A stretch of 64,000 nucleotides of DNA from assembly GCF_013340935.1 (NCBI RefSeq), contig NZ_WHOS01000020.1:47979-111978 (forward strand), in the 5' to 3' direction. The position numbers and the translations under genes are program-made. The stretch comes from Azospirillum melinis (GTDB lineage: Bacteria; Pseudomonadota; Alphaproteobacteria; Azospirillales; Azospirillaceae). The notes beneath the pieces are model-generated. The model made no database searches. It had not been told where the DNA came from and saw only the letters and a list, made by a program, of their open reading frames with translations. Positions 27,968 through 36,612 of this stretch are shown here, one piece after another (position 1 is the stretch's first letter; every line of letters starts with the position of its first letter).

Positions 27968-28894
27968 ATGAGTTTTTCGAACGCCCTTTCCGCGTCCTCC
28001 CCGGCCGGCGCCACTTCGGACGGCCAGGGAGGCGCGACGCCGCCGGCTTCCGACCGGAGCGGTGCGGCTCCGGCGACCATGGCTCCGGCCTTGCGTGCCC
28101 GACGCCTGATGCGCGCCTGCGACCGAGCCGCTCTGGCGACCGTGCAGCGGCCGACCACCGCGCAGCGGCCAACCGACGAGGTCGCCGGGGCGATGGCGGA
28201 CGCCGCCGGCTGGCCTTACCCCTCGCTGGTTCTGGTGGCGTTCGATCATGACGGCAGCCCGCTGCTTCTCCTGTCCACGCTCGCCGACCACACGCGCAAC
28301 CTGCTGGCCGACGACCGGGTCGGGCTGCTGTTCGACGGCACCGCCGGGCTGGCGCAGCCGCTGACCGGCGCGCGCCTGTCGGTTCAGGGCCGGGCCGGGC
28401 GGTCGGACGATCCGGACCACCGCGCGCGCTACCTGCGCCGCCATCCCGACGCAGCCCTCTATGCCGGTTTCGGCGACTTCGCGATCTACCGCGTCGCGGT
28501 GGAGCGCGCCCATCTGGTCGCCGGCTTCGGCCGCATCCACTGGCTGTCCGCCGCGGAACTGGACCTCCCCGCCGCCGCCCCTGCATTGGCGGCGGGCGAG
28601 GCGGCGCTGCTCGACCGGCTGAACGGCGAGGGGTACGGCCCCCGGCTGGCACCCGCCACCGATGGTGAAAAGGACGGCTGGAGCTTGACCGGGATCGACC
28701 CGGAGGGATGCGACCTGCGACGCGGGAGGTACGTCGCCCGCGTCGATTTTGAGCAGAGAATCCATGACCCCGAATCGGCTAAACTGATGCTGGACACGCT
28801 GGTCCGGCCGCCGGACGGGTCGGGACAACCCGGAGGATCGACATCCGGGACAAGAACGGCTGGAACCCCACCGGACGGCGGCGGAGGCACCTGA
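27968..28894 (+). CDS. HugZ-type / pyridoxamine 5'-phosphate oxidase-like protein
   Basis: A 308-residue protein. After about 70 low-complexity residues comes a split-barrel flavin-type domain (about 75-225): LMRACDRAALATVQ, YPSLVLVAFDHDGSPLLLLSTLADHTRNLLADDRVGLLFDG, RLSVQGRAG. A C-terminal DUF2470-like domain follows (LLDRLNGEGYGPRLA ... GCDLRRGRYVARVDFEQ). This domain pair is typical of HugZ-family proteins, some of which bind heme or degrade it. The residues that mark true heme oxygenases cannot be confirmed here, so substrate is left open. The ATG at 27968 is the first plausible start. The C-terminus is Gly/Thr-rich. Confidence 0.75.
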   Translation: MSFSNALSASSPAGATSDGQGGATPPASDRSGAAPATMAPALRARRLMRACDRAALATVQRPTTAQRPTDEVAGAMADAAGWPYPSLVLVAFDHDGSPLLLLSTLADHTRNLLADDRVGLLFDGTAGLAQPLTGARLSVQGRAGRSDDPDHRARYLRRHPDAALYAGFGDFAIYRVAVERAHLVAGFGRIHWLSAAELDLPAAAPALAAGEAALLDRLNGEGYGPRLAPATDGEKDGWSLTGIDPEGCDLRRGRYVARVDFEQRIHDPESAKLMLDTLVRPPDGSGQPGGSTSGTRTAGTPPDGGGGT

Positions 28895-29375
28895 CAGCCG
28901 TGCCGCCGCGCAAAAACAAGAAAAAATCGAAAAGAACAAAAAGAACGGTCAGCGAAAAACGAAAACGAGAGAGACGAGAAGCCAACCGTTAGCCTTGAAC
29001 GACCAGCCGAGAGGTCGCTTCGACACCACCGGGCGCCGCACCAAAAACAAAAACGCGGCGCGCGGGCACGCGCAACCAGGAGAACACTTCAGTGGACCAT
29101 AACGGATCGACCCGTTTCCCGTCCGGGCCATTGGCCCCCAGACCTGTCGCCTCAGGACCGCCTTTTGCACCGTATCGTCGCCGCACCCTGCCGGTGCCGC
29201 GCCTCGCGGCGGGCTCGCAGCCCGGCCGCCTGTTCGGACCGGCACGCCGCTGATGCGGCGGATGCCATCCATCTGACACGACAACGGACGAAAGAACGGC
29301 CGGACCGGCCGCGGGATCCCCGGAGAGGGGCATGCCCGGCGCGGCGGTACCGGCCCAGCCTTCGAGAGGGACGAT
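28895..29375 (+). other. Long pckG leader region with an A-rich block
   Basis: 481 bases without a recognised gene. Bases 28910-28985 are strikingly A/G-rich (runs such as AAAAACAAGAAAAAATCG). A frame from GTG 28900 to TAG 28992 would encode a 30-residue, extremely basic peptide (KNKKKSKRTKR); I do not call it a gene. A second TTG-started frame follows to the TAA at about 29102. The stretch 29110-29330 is ordinary GC-rich sequence with no hairpin plus T-run that I can support. Confidence 0.4.
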
Positions 29376-31199
29376 ATGACTGGTAACACACGGACGCGGA
29401 ACAAGAAGCTCCTGGCCTGGGTCGAGGAGATCGCCCTGAAATGCAAGCCGGAGCGCGTTCACTGGTGCGACGGTTCGCAGGAGGAATATGACCGTCTCTG
29501 CAACGAGATGGTCGAGGCCGGCACCTTCATCCGCCTGAACGAGGCCAAGCGCCGGAACTCCTTCCTCTGCCGCTCCGATCCGGGCGACGTCGCCCGTGTC
29601 GAGGACAGCACCTACATCTGCTCGAAGACGCGCGAGGAAGCCGGTCCGACCAACAACTGGATGGACCCGGCCGAGATGAAGGCTAAGCTGGACGGCCTGT
29701 TCGAGGGCTGCATGCGCGGCCGCACCATGTATGTGGTGCCGTTCAGCATGGGTCCGCTGGGCTCCGACATCTCGCACATCGGCGTGCAGATCTCCGACAG
29801 CCCCTATGTGGCGGTCAACATGCGGATGATGACCCGCATGGGCCAGAAGGTGCTGGATATCCTGGGCGACGGCGACTTCGTGCCCTGCCTGCATTCCATC
29901 GGCGCCCCGCTGGAGCCCGGCCAGCCGGACGTGGCCTGGCCCTGCAACGCCGACAACAAGTACATCGTCCATTTCCCCGACGAGCACCGCATCGTCTCCT
30001 ACGGCTCCGGCTATGGCGGCAACGCGCTGCTCGGCAAGAAGTGCTTCGCGCTGCGCATCGCCTCGGCGATGGGCCGCGAGCAGGGCTGGCTGGCCGAGCA
30101 CATGCTGATCCTCGGCGTGGAAAGCCCGGCCGGCGAGAAGACCTATGTCGGCGCCGCCTTCCCGTCGGCCTGCGGCAAGACCAACTTCGCCATGCTGGTC
30201 CCGCCGAAGGAGTTCGAGGGCTGGAAGGTCCGCACCATCGGTGACGACATCGCCTGGATCAAGCCGCAGCCCGACGGCACGCTGCGCGCCATCAACCCGG
30301 AGGCCGGCTTCTTCGGCGTCGCCCCCGGCACCAGCGTGAAGTCGAACCCGAACGCGCTGAAGACGCTGGACCACAACGTCATCTTCACCAACGTCGCGCT
30401 GACCGACGACGGCGACGTGTGGTGGGAAGGCCTGACCGACGAGGCGCCGGCGCACCTGATCGACTGGCAGGGCAAGGACTGGACCCCGGGCTCCGGCCGT
30501 CCGGCCGCCCACCCGAACAGCCGCTTCACCGCCCCCGCCGCCCAGTGCCCGTCGATCGACCCGGCCTGGGAGGATCCGGCCGGCGTTCCGATCAGCGCCT
30601 TCATCTTCGGCGGCCGCCTGTCGAAGACCTTCCCGCTGGTGTTCGAAGCGTACAACTGGCGCGAAGGCGTCTATTGGGCGGCGACCATGGGGTCTGAGGC
30701 CACCGCCGCCGCCGTCGGCCAGGCCGCCATCCGCCGCGACCCGTTCGCCATGCTGCCCTTCTGCGGCTACAACATGGCCGACTATTGGAACCACTGGCTG
30801 TCGATGGAAGGCAAGGTCGAGAGCCTGCCGCGCATCTACCGCGTCAACTGGTTCCGCAAGGACGAGAACGGCAAGTTCGTCTGGCCGGGCTTCGGCGACA
30901 ACATGCGCGTGCTGAAGTGGATCGTCGACCGCGTCCGCGGCCGCGCCACCGACGTGGCGGAATCGCCCTTCGGCTATTCCCCGCGCTACCAGGATCTGAA
31001 CTGGTCCGGCCTGAGCTTCCCGGCCGACAAGTTCGCCAAGATCATGGACATCGACCGCAAGGAGGCCGAGGCCGAGGCGAAGGACCAGGAGGAGCTGTTC
31101 AACCGCTTCGGCGACCGCCTGCCCGAAGAGATCGAGCAGCAGCGCGTCAACGTCCTGAAGCGGCTGGAGAACAGCCCGGACGTCTGGCGCATCGGCTGA
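29376..31199 (+). CDS. pckG: Phosphoenolpyruvate carboxykinase (GTP)
   Basis: A 607-residue GTP-dependent PEPCK, converting oxaloacetate and GTP to PEP, GDP and CO2 for gluconeogenesis. The P-loop kinase-1a motif is F262-PSACGKTN with the reactive cysteine C266 of GTP enzymes. Upstream are [12 protein letters not shown] and the oxaloacetate loop. TIGDDIAWI is the metal site, and [19 protein letters not shown] is the guanine-binding region. The length is typical; ATP-type PEPCK is about 530 residues and unrelated in these motifs. GAGAGGG at 29364-29370 supports the start. A T-tailed hairpin at 31249-31274 ends the transcript. Confidence 0.96.
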   Translation: MTGNTRTRNKKLLAWVEEIALKCKPERVHWCDGSQEEYDRLCNEMVEAGTFIRLNEAKRRNSFLCRSDPGDVARVEDSTYICSKTREEAGPTNNWMDPAEMKAKLDGLFEGCMRGRTMYVVPFSMGPLGSDISHIGVQISDSPYVAVNMRMMTRMGQKVLDILGDGDFVPCLHSIGAPLEPGQPDVAWPCNADNKYIVHFPDEHRIVSYGSGYGGNALLGKKCFALRIASAMGREQGWLAEHMLILGVESPAGEKTYVGAAFPSACGKTNFAMLVPPKEFEGWKVRTIGDDIAWIKPQPDGTLRAINPEAGFFGVAPGTSVKSNPNALKTLDHNVIFTNVALTDDGDVWWEGLTDEAPAHLIDWQGKDWTPGSGRPAAHPNSRFTAPAAQCPSIDPAWEDPAGVPISAFIFGGRLSKTFPLVFEAYNWREGVYWAATMGSEATAAAVGQAAIRRDPFAMLPFCGYNMADYWNHWLSMEGKVESLPRIYRVNWFRKDENGKFVWPGFGDNMRVLKWIVDRVRGRATDVAESPFGYSPRYQDLNWSGLSFPADKFAKIMDIDRKEAEAEAKDQEELFNRFGDRLPEEIEQQRVNVLKRLENSPDVWRIG

Positions 31200-31248
31200 C
31201 CGTCCCGGACACGGGTCGCAGGTAAGGCCCATCGGTCAAGTAAGGATA

Positions 31249-31274
31249 GGGGCTGCCGCAAGGCGGCCCCTTTT
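31249..31274 (+). terminator. Factor-independent terminator after pckG
   Basis: GGGGCTGCC, loop GCAA, GGCGGCCCC (one T-G wobble), followed by TTTT. It lies 50 bases after the pckG stop in the right orientation. Confidence 0.8.
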
Positions 31275-31494
31275 CCGTTGGCACCGTCCGTATGGGGGCG
31301 AAGATGAACCGGATTTCATCTGGAATTGCCCGATGGACAGCCAATGCGACGGGCATCGCCGGTCATGTCCAGTCTTTGCAAGGCGACCGCTTCCTTACCT
31401 GCGGCCTTCGCCTTTCGGTGATTTAACCGGATTGTCAAAATAATCAGGCATAAAGTCGCCCGCGCCGGAGTGTGCATGCAGGGAGGGCGACGTC

Positions 31495-32277
31495 ATGGCC
31501 GATCATCAGTTTCCACCGGAGGACGGTGACGAGTCCGCGGAACCGACCTCTCCGTCCGGCGAGGAGGAGGCCGGCGGCCTGCTGGCGTCCAAGCGTCAGC
31601 CCTGCGCCATCAGCGGCAAGCGCCGGCCGAAGCGCGACCTGATCGCGCTCGACGCGCTGCGCCCCAGCCTGGCCGACCGCATCCGCCACGACCACCCGCA
31701 TCTGGAGCATGACGCGCAGATCAGCCGGCAGGAGCTGGCGCGCTACCGTTCGCTCTATGTCGCCGAGCTGCTGAAGGAGGAGCATGGCGAACTCAGCGAG
31801 CTGGACCGCGAGGTCGCCGAAAGCCTCGCCCGGCACGAGACGCTGGCCGAGAACCCAGAGGAGGAATACGACGACCACCGCACGCTGGGCGAACGGCTGT
31901 CGGACGGCCTCGCCACCTTCGGCGGCAGCTGGGCCTTCCTGATCTCGTTCGCCTTCTTCCTCGGCGTGTGGATGCTGATCAACATCATCGAGGGCGATGC
32001 GCGCGCCTTCGATCCCTATCCCTTCATCCTGCTGAACCTGCTGCTGTCCTGCCTCGCCGCCATCCAGGCGCCAGTCATCATGATGAGCCAGAAGCGGCAG
32101 GAGGCGAAGGACCGGCTGCGCTCGGAAAACGACTATCGCGTCAACCTGAAGGCCGAGCTGGAAATCCGGCACCTGCACGAGAAGATGGACTATCTGATCC
32201 AGCGCCAGTGGCAGCGGCTGACCGAGATCCAGCAGCTGCAGCTGGAAATCATGCAGGAAAAGCGCCTGCGGCGATAA
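31495..32277 (+). CDS. DUF1003 domain-containing membrane protein
   Basis: A 260-residue inner-membrane protein of the DUF1003 family. A 130-residue charged cytoplasmic N-terminus precedes two membrane helices (about 143-162, GSWAFLISFAFFLGVWMLIN, and about 174-192, PFILLNLLLSCLAAIQAPVI) with the family motif between them. The conserved MMSQKRQEAKDRLRSENDYRVNLKAELEIRHLHEK follows, ending in a coiled-coil-like tail. Function is unknown; family members occur next to ion-transport and stress genes. The start has GGAGGG a few bases upstream. It is convergent to the acidic repeat-motif protein, 27 bases away. Confidence 0.86.
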   Translation: MADHQFPPEDGDESAEPTSPSGEEEAGGLLASKRQPCAISGKRRPKRDLIALDALRPSLADRIRHDHPHLEHDAQISRQELARYRSLYVAELLKEEHGELSELDREVAESLARHETLAENPEEEYDDHRTLGERLSDGLATFGGSWAFLISFAFFLGVWMLINIIEGDARAFDPYPFILLNLLLSCLAAIQAPVIMMSQKRQEAKDRLRSENDYRVNLKAELEIRHLHEKMDYLIQRQWQRLTEIQQLQLEIMQEKRLRR

Positions 32278-32304
32278 GTGCCCTCTGGCCGGACGGCGGG
32301 AGCG

Positions 32305-34146
32305 TCAGCGCTTGCGCCGGCCGTCCAGCTCCAGCATGCCGCGCAGCGCGGCGATAGTCTTGCTGAGCGGCGTCGGCTCGCCGGCAGGCTTGCCGGCCAT
32401 GTCCTCTTCCGGCGGCGCCACATCCGGTGCCTGGACGCTTTGCGGACGGACGGCATCCGCCGCGGCCGGTCCGCCGCGGGCCTGGCGCGGCTTGCCGGCA
32501 CGGGGCTTCGGCTGGGTCGGCGGAGGCGCCAGGGGAGATGCCGGGGGAGATGCCGGCGGGTCGGCGTTCACCTCGTCCTCTATCAGCCCGCGCAGGGCCT
32601 TCATCGCCTCCTCGATCTCGCGCTCCTGGGCCGAGCGGCGCCCGGCGGGGGCCGCGTCGGGGGAAGCGGGCTCCGGGGTAAAGGACTCCGGCGCCGGGTC
32701 GGGATCGCCCCAGCCGGCCGGCAGCGACCAGCCATCGTCATCGTCCCGCCCGGCCGGCGGCTCATCCTCTTCCTCCTGCTCGCGGGGGAGAGGCTTGTCC
32801 ACCGGCTTCGCCGCGGATTTGTCGGCCGTCTGGCCAGCGTTGCGCGGCGTCCTGCGCGGCGGGGGCGGGGAGTCCTCCTCCGTCCCGCTCGCCGCATCCT
32901 CGATCATCGACCGCAGGGCGGCCAGAGTGCGGTCGAAGCCTTCCTCATCCTCCGGCGGCGATGGGCGCAGGGCGCGGCGTTCGGCGCGGTGCTGATCGAA
33001 GTCGAGCGGCTCGGCGGCCGGCGGCGGCACAGGTTTGGCGGGACGGGAGGCTGCGGCGGGCTTTTCCGGGTCGCGGATGGCGAAGGACAGGATGTCCTCC
33101 TCCGACGGTTCCTCACCGTCCGGCTCCCCGTGGTCGAAGCCATCGTCGAACCTGTCCTCGCGGTCGTCGTCCTCAGCGTCCGCCGCCCAGGGGTCGGCAT
33201 CGGCATCGCTATCGGCCCACTCGTCCTCGAAATCCCGGCGCACAAGAACCTTGTGCGAGAAGACCGGCGGTTCGTCATCGTCATGGCCGGAGGCGGGCCC
33301 ACCGCCGCTCAAATCGCCGCTCGAATCGCCGCTGACCCTGTCGCTGCCGAAATCGTCGGCAGGCCGGCGCCCGGCGGGGTTCGCGGCGCGGCCGGCAGGA
33401 GGCTGCGGCATGGCGCCGTCCCGCTCGTCCTCTTGATCGCCCCCCCGATCATCCCCCTGATCGTCGTCGAACTCGTCATCCGATCCATAGGCCTGCGCCA
33501 GCAGCTGGCGCATCGCCAGCAGCGTCTCGTCGTCGCCATCCTCATCATCGTCCGGAGCGCCCCCCGGTTCCGGCAATGCGTCGTTGGCCGGGAGCTTGGC
33601 CGGAAACCTGGAATCGCCCGCAGTCGCTTCCTCGTCCGGATCGTCGTCCCATTCATCGGGCGGCGAATTGCGGCCAAGCCGGGCCGCCATGTCGGCGAGG
33701 GAAACCGGCTCCCACAACGGTTCGGCCTCGCCGTCTCCCGGCCCGTCGGCCACGAGGTCGGACAGCGGAAGCTCCGACAGGGGTTTGGCGCGAGTGGGAG
33801 CGGGCGGCGGAGCGGGCGGTTCCCTGTCCACGGCCTTGTCCGGACCATTGTCTCCGCGCAGCGAGGCGAGCAGCCCGTTCAGCGCCGCCAGCGGCGCGTC
33901 GAAGGACGGCTCGTCATCGGTGGGGGCAGCAGTGGGGACCGCCGGAACGGCCAGGATCGGCCGGCTTTCGATGTCGCGGGAGTCGCAGCGGGAGCAGCGG
34001 TAATGCGGCGCGATCGACAGAACCGGGTAATTGGGGCCGAAGCGCCGCTCCAGCATGGCACGGGGCAGCACGCCGCCATGTCCGCAGGCGCGGCAGCGCA
34101 GTTGCACGTCGGCGTCGATGTCGCGGAGGAACAGCATACGGGCCAT
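32305..34146 (-). CDS. Acidic, largely disordered protein with an N-terminal zinc ribbon and five short helical repeats
   Basis: A 613-residue protein I do not recognise. The N-terminus has C18-x2-C21 and C51-x2-C54 (RCRACGHGG ... YRCSRCDSRDIE), a probable zinc ribbon. The rest is rich in D, E, P and A and looks disordered, but a 15-17-residue amphipathic motif recurs five times: 82-97 (FDAPLAALNGLLASLR), 206-220 (DETLLAMRQLLAQAY), 404-418 (FDRTLAALRSMIEDAA), 511-525 (IEEAMKALRGLIEDEV) and 594-608 (LSKTIAALRGMLELDG). This layout suggests a scaffold with several copies of one binding motif. There is no signal peptide. A 656-codon frame on the opposite strand is a shadow of its biased composition. 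Confidence 0.75.
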   Translation of the reverse strand: MARMLFLRDIDADVQLRCRACGHGGVLPRAMLERRFGPNYPVLSIAPHYRCSRCDSRDIESRPILAVPAVPTAAPTDDEPSFDAPLAALNGLLASLRGDNGPDKAVDREPPAPPPAPTRAKPLSELPLSDLVADGPGDGEAEPLWEPVSLADMAARLGRNSPPDEWDDDPDEEATAGDSRFPAKLPANDALPEPGGAPDDDEDGDDETLLAMRQLLAQAYGSDDEFDDDQGDDRGGDQEDERDGAMPQPPAGRAANPAGRRPADDFGSDRVSGDSSGDLSGGGPASGHDDDEPPVFSHKVLVRRDFEDEWADSDADADPWAADAEDDDREDRFDDGFDHGEPDGEEPSEEDILSFAIRDPEKPAAASRPAKPVPPPAAEPLDFDQHRAERRALRPSPPEDEEGFDRTLAALRSMIEDAASGTEEDSPPPPRRTPRNAGQTADKSAAKPVDKPLPREQEEEDEPPAGRDDDDGWSLPAGWGDPDPAPESFTPEPASPDAAPAGRRSAQEREIEEAMKALRGLIEDEVNADPPASPPASPLAPPPTQPKPRAGKPRQARGGPAAADAVRPQSVQAPDVAPPEEDMAGKPAGEPTPLSKTIAALRGMLELDGRRKR

Positions 34147-34319
34147 GCCGCGCAGTATAGCGGCGGCCCGGCAGCTTTCCCATTCGTTTCAGGCCGCGAT
34201 CCGTCGGTGCGGACGGCTTGCCGCAGCAGCGGCGGAGTTGGAAGATGAAAGCGGGGTGGACGGCGTCCAGGCGGAGGTCGCCCTGGCGGGCGCCGTGCCG
34301 GGCGCCGTCCACGGGACGC

Positions 34320-34559
34320 TCAGACCGCGCGGGTGACGGTCAGTCCCTGTTCGGTCAGGCTTTCGAAGACGTCCTTGAACTTCCGCAGGTAACGGGTGCG
34401 GTAGGCGTCGAAATCGGCGGCGATGGCCGCCTCGGCATTCTGGGACTTCTCGAATTCGGACACGCGGTGGGCATTCTCGGCGCGATACAGGGCGAAAGCG
34501 CCCATCGTCACCAGATCGTTGCCGACCAGATCCGCGTTCTTCGGTTTGTCGCTGTTCAT
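34320..34559 (-). CDS. Small hypothetical protein
   Basis: A 79-residue protein I do not recognise: LVGNDLVTMGAFALYRAENAHRVSEFEKSQNAEAAIAADFDAYRTRYLRKFKDVFESL, apparently all helical and rich in Ala, Asp and aromatic residues. No signal peptide or membrane segment. The start at 34559 has only a weak upstream site; an ATG at 34586 would add nine residues. It stands between the acidic repeat protein and the DUF2383 gene, all leftward, with gaps of 173 and 151 bases. Confidence 0.55.
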   Translation of the reverse strand: MNSDKPKNADLVGNDLVTMGAFALYRAENAHRVSEFEKSQNAEAAIAADFDAYRTRYLRKFKDVFESLTEQGLTVTRAV

Positions 34560-34710
34560 CAATCCATGTCCAGGTGGAGTGGACATCCGGCCACCGGAGC
34601 CGGATGATCGGCAATGGCTGCGGCACAACCCTGCGGCCGTACCGGTTCGTTGCAGCCATTGGAAAAAGCCTACGCCCGCTTTTCCACACCCGCAATGCTG
34701 CGACGCACCA

Positions 34711-35154
34711 TCAAGCCACCACCCCACGCAGGGCCGCCATGCGGTCCCGGTCGACGCGGATGCGGTCGAGATGCTGGGCGATCACCGCGGTGATCGGCAG
34801 CGGAAGCTCCTTCGCCATCGCTTCGTCATAGCGGCGCAGGCATTCGCTTTCGCCCCGCTCGACCTCGGTGATGATGGCGGCCCGGTCATGGCCGAGCACG
34901 GTGGATTTGAGTTCCAGGAAGAAGCGGTGGGCGCCGCCCAGCATGGTGCCGCCCATATCCGGAGCCCCGCCCTGTTCGGCGACCAGCCGCTGAATCTCGC
35001 GCACGATGGCGCCGCGCTGGGCGGCGAGATCGTTGAACAGGGCCTTCAGATCCTCGTCCTCGGCGGATTCGGCGGCCTGCCGGTAGCCTTCGTGGCTGTC
35101 CTCGACGATCCGGATCAGCTCGTTCAGCGTATCGACGATCTCGTCCTTTTCCAT
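34711..35154 (-). CDS. PA2169-type four-helix-bundle protein (DUF2383)
   Basis: A 147-residue ferritin-like four-helix-bundle protein of the PA2169/DUF2383 type. EIVDTLNELIRIVEDSHEGYRQAAESAEDEDLKALFNDLAAQR and EVERGESECLRRYDEAMAKELPLPITAVIAQHLDRIRVDRDRM carry the family pattern, with glutamates and a histidine that could bind metal. Function is unknown; relatives are often stress- or stationary-phase-linked. The ATG at 35154 was chosen because upstream codons are not family-like. Confidence 0.82.
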   Translation of the reverse strand: MEKDEIVDTLNELIRIVEDSHEGYRQAAESAEDEDLKALFNDLAAQRGAIVREIQRLVAEQGGAPDMGGTMLGGAHRFFLELKSTVLGHDRAAIITEVERGESECLRRYDEAMAKELPLPITAVIAQHLDRIRVDRDRMAALRGVVA

Positions 35155-35237
35155 GACGGCAAGCCCTCCCATGCGTCCCCTACGGTGCCACAACCAATGC
35201 GCAGGGCTGAATGTTCCCACCAGCCACCGGGAGCACT

Positions 35238-35289
35238 CCGGGAGAGACAGGCCGGGAGAGACAGGCCGTGAGAGACAGGCCGGGAAGAC
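35238..35289. repeat. 14-bp tandem repeat, about 3.7 copies
   Basis: CCGGGAGAGACAGG at 35238-35251 and 35252-35265, CCGTGAGAGACAGG at 35266-35279 and a partial copy to 35289. It lies in the gap between the DUF2383 gene and the YgjV-like gene, just outside the latter's stop. Copy number may vary between strains. Confidence 0.85.
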
Positions 35290-35302
35290 GGACGAGAACG
35301 CC

Positions 35303-35896
35303 TTATGCCGCCACCTGGTCGGAGGCGACGCGTGCGGGGAATGGACGGCTGCGGAAGATCCCCGCCCGCCACAGGCCGATGCAATGACCGGACAGGCCCA
35401 TCGCGTCCGACACCAGTCCGAAGACGGAGCCGGCCAGCAGATTGTGTCCCGACCCGACCAGGGTCGCCAGGATGAAGAACAGGCGCATCCGCCCGACCTC
35501 GCTCTGCCAGCGGCCGAGCGTGGCCAGCAGGAAGCCGGTCGCCGACAGCGCCGACATCGGCCCCTGCCAGCTCAACGCCGCCACGGCCAGGGCCGCCGGA
35601 ACGGTCAACCCATAGAGAAGGCCGAGCGCCCGACCGGGTTGCCGGCGGACACGCACCGCCATCTGGATCAACCCCAGCCCGCACATCAGCATGCCGGTCT
35701 GGGCGCCCAGCAACAGGAAGTGAAGCAGGAAGAGGGAAGAGGCCGTCGCCTGCGCCAGCAGGATCGCCCGCCGGCCGCCGAGCAGCGTCGACAGGGTGGC
35801 CGCCGACAATCCGGCGATGCCGGTTGCCGCAACCGGCGACAGCATGACGGACTGGGAGGTCAGGGTCGGAAGATAATCCAGCAGAAATGCCGTCAT
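35303..35896 (-). CDS. YgjV family inner membrane protein
   Basis: A 197-residue polytopic membrane protein resembling the YgjV (Imp-YgjV) family: six or so hydrophobic segments (VAATGIAGLSAATLSTLLG, ILLAQATASSLFLLHFLLLG, MLMCGLGLIQMAVRVRR, ALGLLYGLTVPAALAVAAL and others). Function is unknown. The ATG at 35896 is preferred to 35920 because GAAGG lies at suitable distance. It is transcribed leftward towards the tandem repeat. Confidence 0.7.
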   Translation of the reverse strand: MTAFLLDYLPTLTSQSVMLSPVAATGIAGLSAATLSTLLGGRRAILLAQATASSLFLLHFLLLGAQTGMLMCGLGLIQMAVRVRRQPGRALGLLYGLTVPAALAVAALSWQGPMSALSATGFLLATLGRWQSEVGRMRLFFILATLVGSGHNLLAGSVFGLVSDAMGLSGHCIGLWRAGIFRSRPFPARVASDQVAA

Positions 35897-36336
35897 GGAG
35901 CGCCTTCGCACGAAGAACATGCCGCAGTGCAGCGAAGGCGGCGGACGCTAGTCCCGGACGGTTAACCAGATATGAACATCGATGTGACCGGAAACAGACC
36001 AAAAGACGACCGGCTGGCAACCACCGAAAGTTGGGAGGCGCAATCATGTGTCTCCCGTCGTCAGAGCCGGTGATTATTGTGTGTCCTTTGTCCTGGCGCT
36101 CTGTGACGGAAATGGTTTTGAAAGATTGCACAGGTGCGAGCCCGGCGATTTCGGGTTGGACCCTGTCCATCCTTGTCGTTGGCAAAGCGGGCCGGGGACG
36201 GCATTCTCGCCCCGTCACGGCGGCATCGTTATCGACGGCCTCGTTTTCGGAGGATTCGTTGCGAGGGTCGCCGGACCGGGATCGGGGGATCATCCGCAAT
36301 CAGGGCAAACGCAATCAGGGCGAACCGGGGGAAACC
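35897..36336. other. Divergent intergenic region
   Basis: 440 bases between the YgjV-like gene and the small zinc-binding gene. Bases 35955-36060 are comparatively AT-rich and probably hold promoters. A frame from ATG 36046, preceded by GGGAGG (36033-36038), runs in phase into the gene at 36337, but its residues do not look like a folded protein. It is mentioned as an alternative start only. Confidence 0.4.
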
Positions 36337-36612
36337 ATGGCGCAGTATGGACGGCATCCCGCCTCATTGGGCTGGGAACCGAAGCCGAAGTCGACCAAGA
36401 CCGGCGCATCACGCGCGCATGGCGGCCGTGCCGGCCGCAACGGGCCGCTGTGTTGTTCCTGTGGCCGGCCGATCCGTGCCGGCGACCCCCATTGGGCCGG
36501 GCACGGCGACCAGAACCCCTGGCATTATGCCTGCGCCGAGCGCGCCGGCCTTACATGGTCATGGGCGGGCCGTCCGGCCGAACCGCCGCTTCCGGCCGCT
36601 GAACTGGACTGA
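36337..36612 (+). CDS. Small protein with a CxxC...HxxC zinc-binding pattern
   Basis: A 91-residue protein I do not recognise. The middle shows C-C-x-C-GRPIRAGDPHWAGHGDQNPWHYAC: two cysteines, spaced histidines and a terminal H-x2-C, a plausible single zinc site. The first 35 residues are basic and Ser/Gly-rich. GGGGGA lies just before the ATG. The last 62 bases overlap the 3' end of the leftward gene at 36551-36799, so at least one of the two deserves caution. Confidence 0.5.
   Translation: MAQYGRHPASLGWEPKPKSTKTGASRAHGGRAGRNGPLCCSCGRPIRAGDPHWAGHGDQNPWHYACAERAGLTWSWAGRPAEPPLPAAELD

Noticed and set aside
32278..34248. 656-codon plus-strand frame opposite the acidic repeat protein
   Set aside because: Its R/G/V-rich composition is what the acidic Asp/Glu/Pro codons of the minus-strand gene produce when read backwards; no family features. 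The minus frame has a zinc ribbon and repeated motifs.
36046..36336. N-terminal extension of the small zinc-pattern gene from ATG 36046 with a good ribosome-binding site
   Set aside because: The extra 97 residues look like translated non-coding sequence; the ATG at 36337 with GGGGGA upstream is preferred, though not proven.
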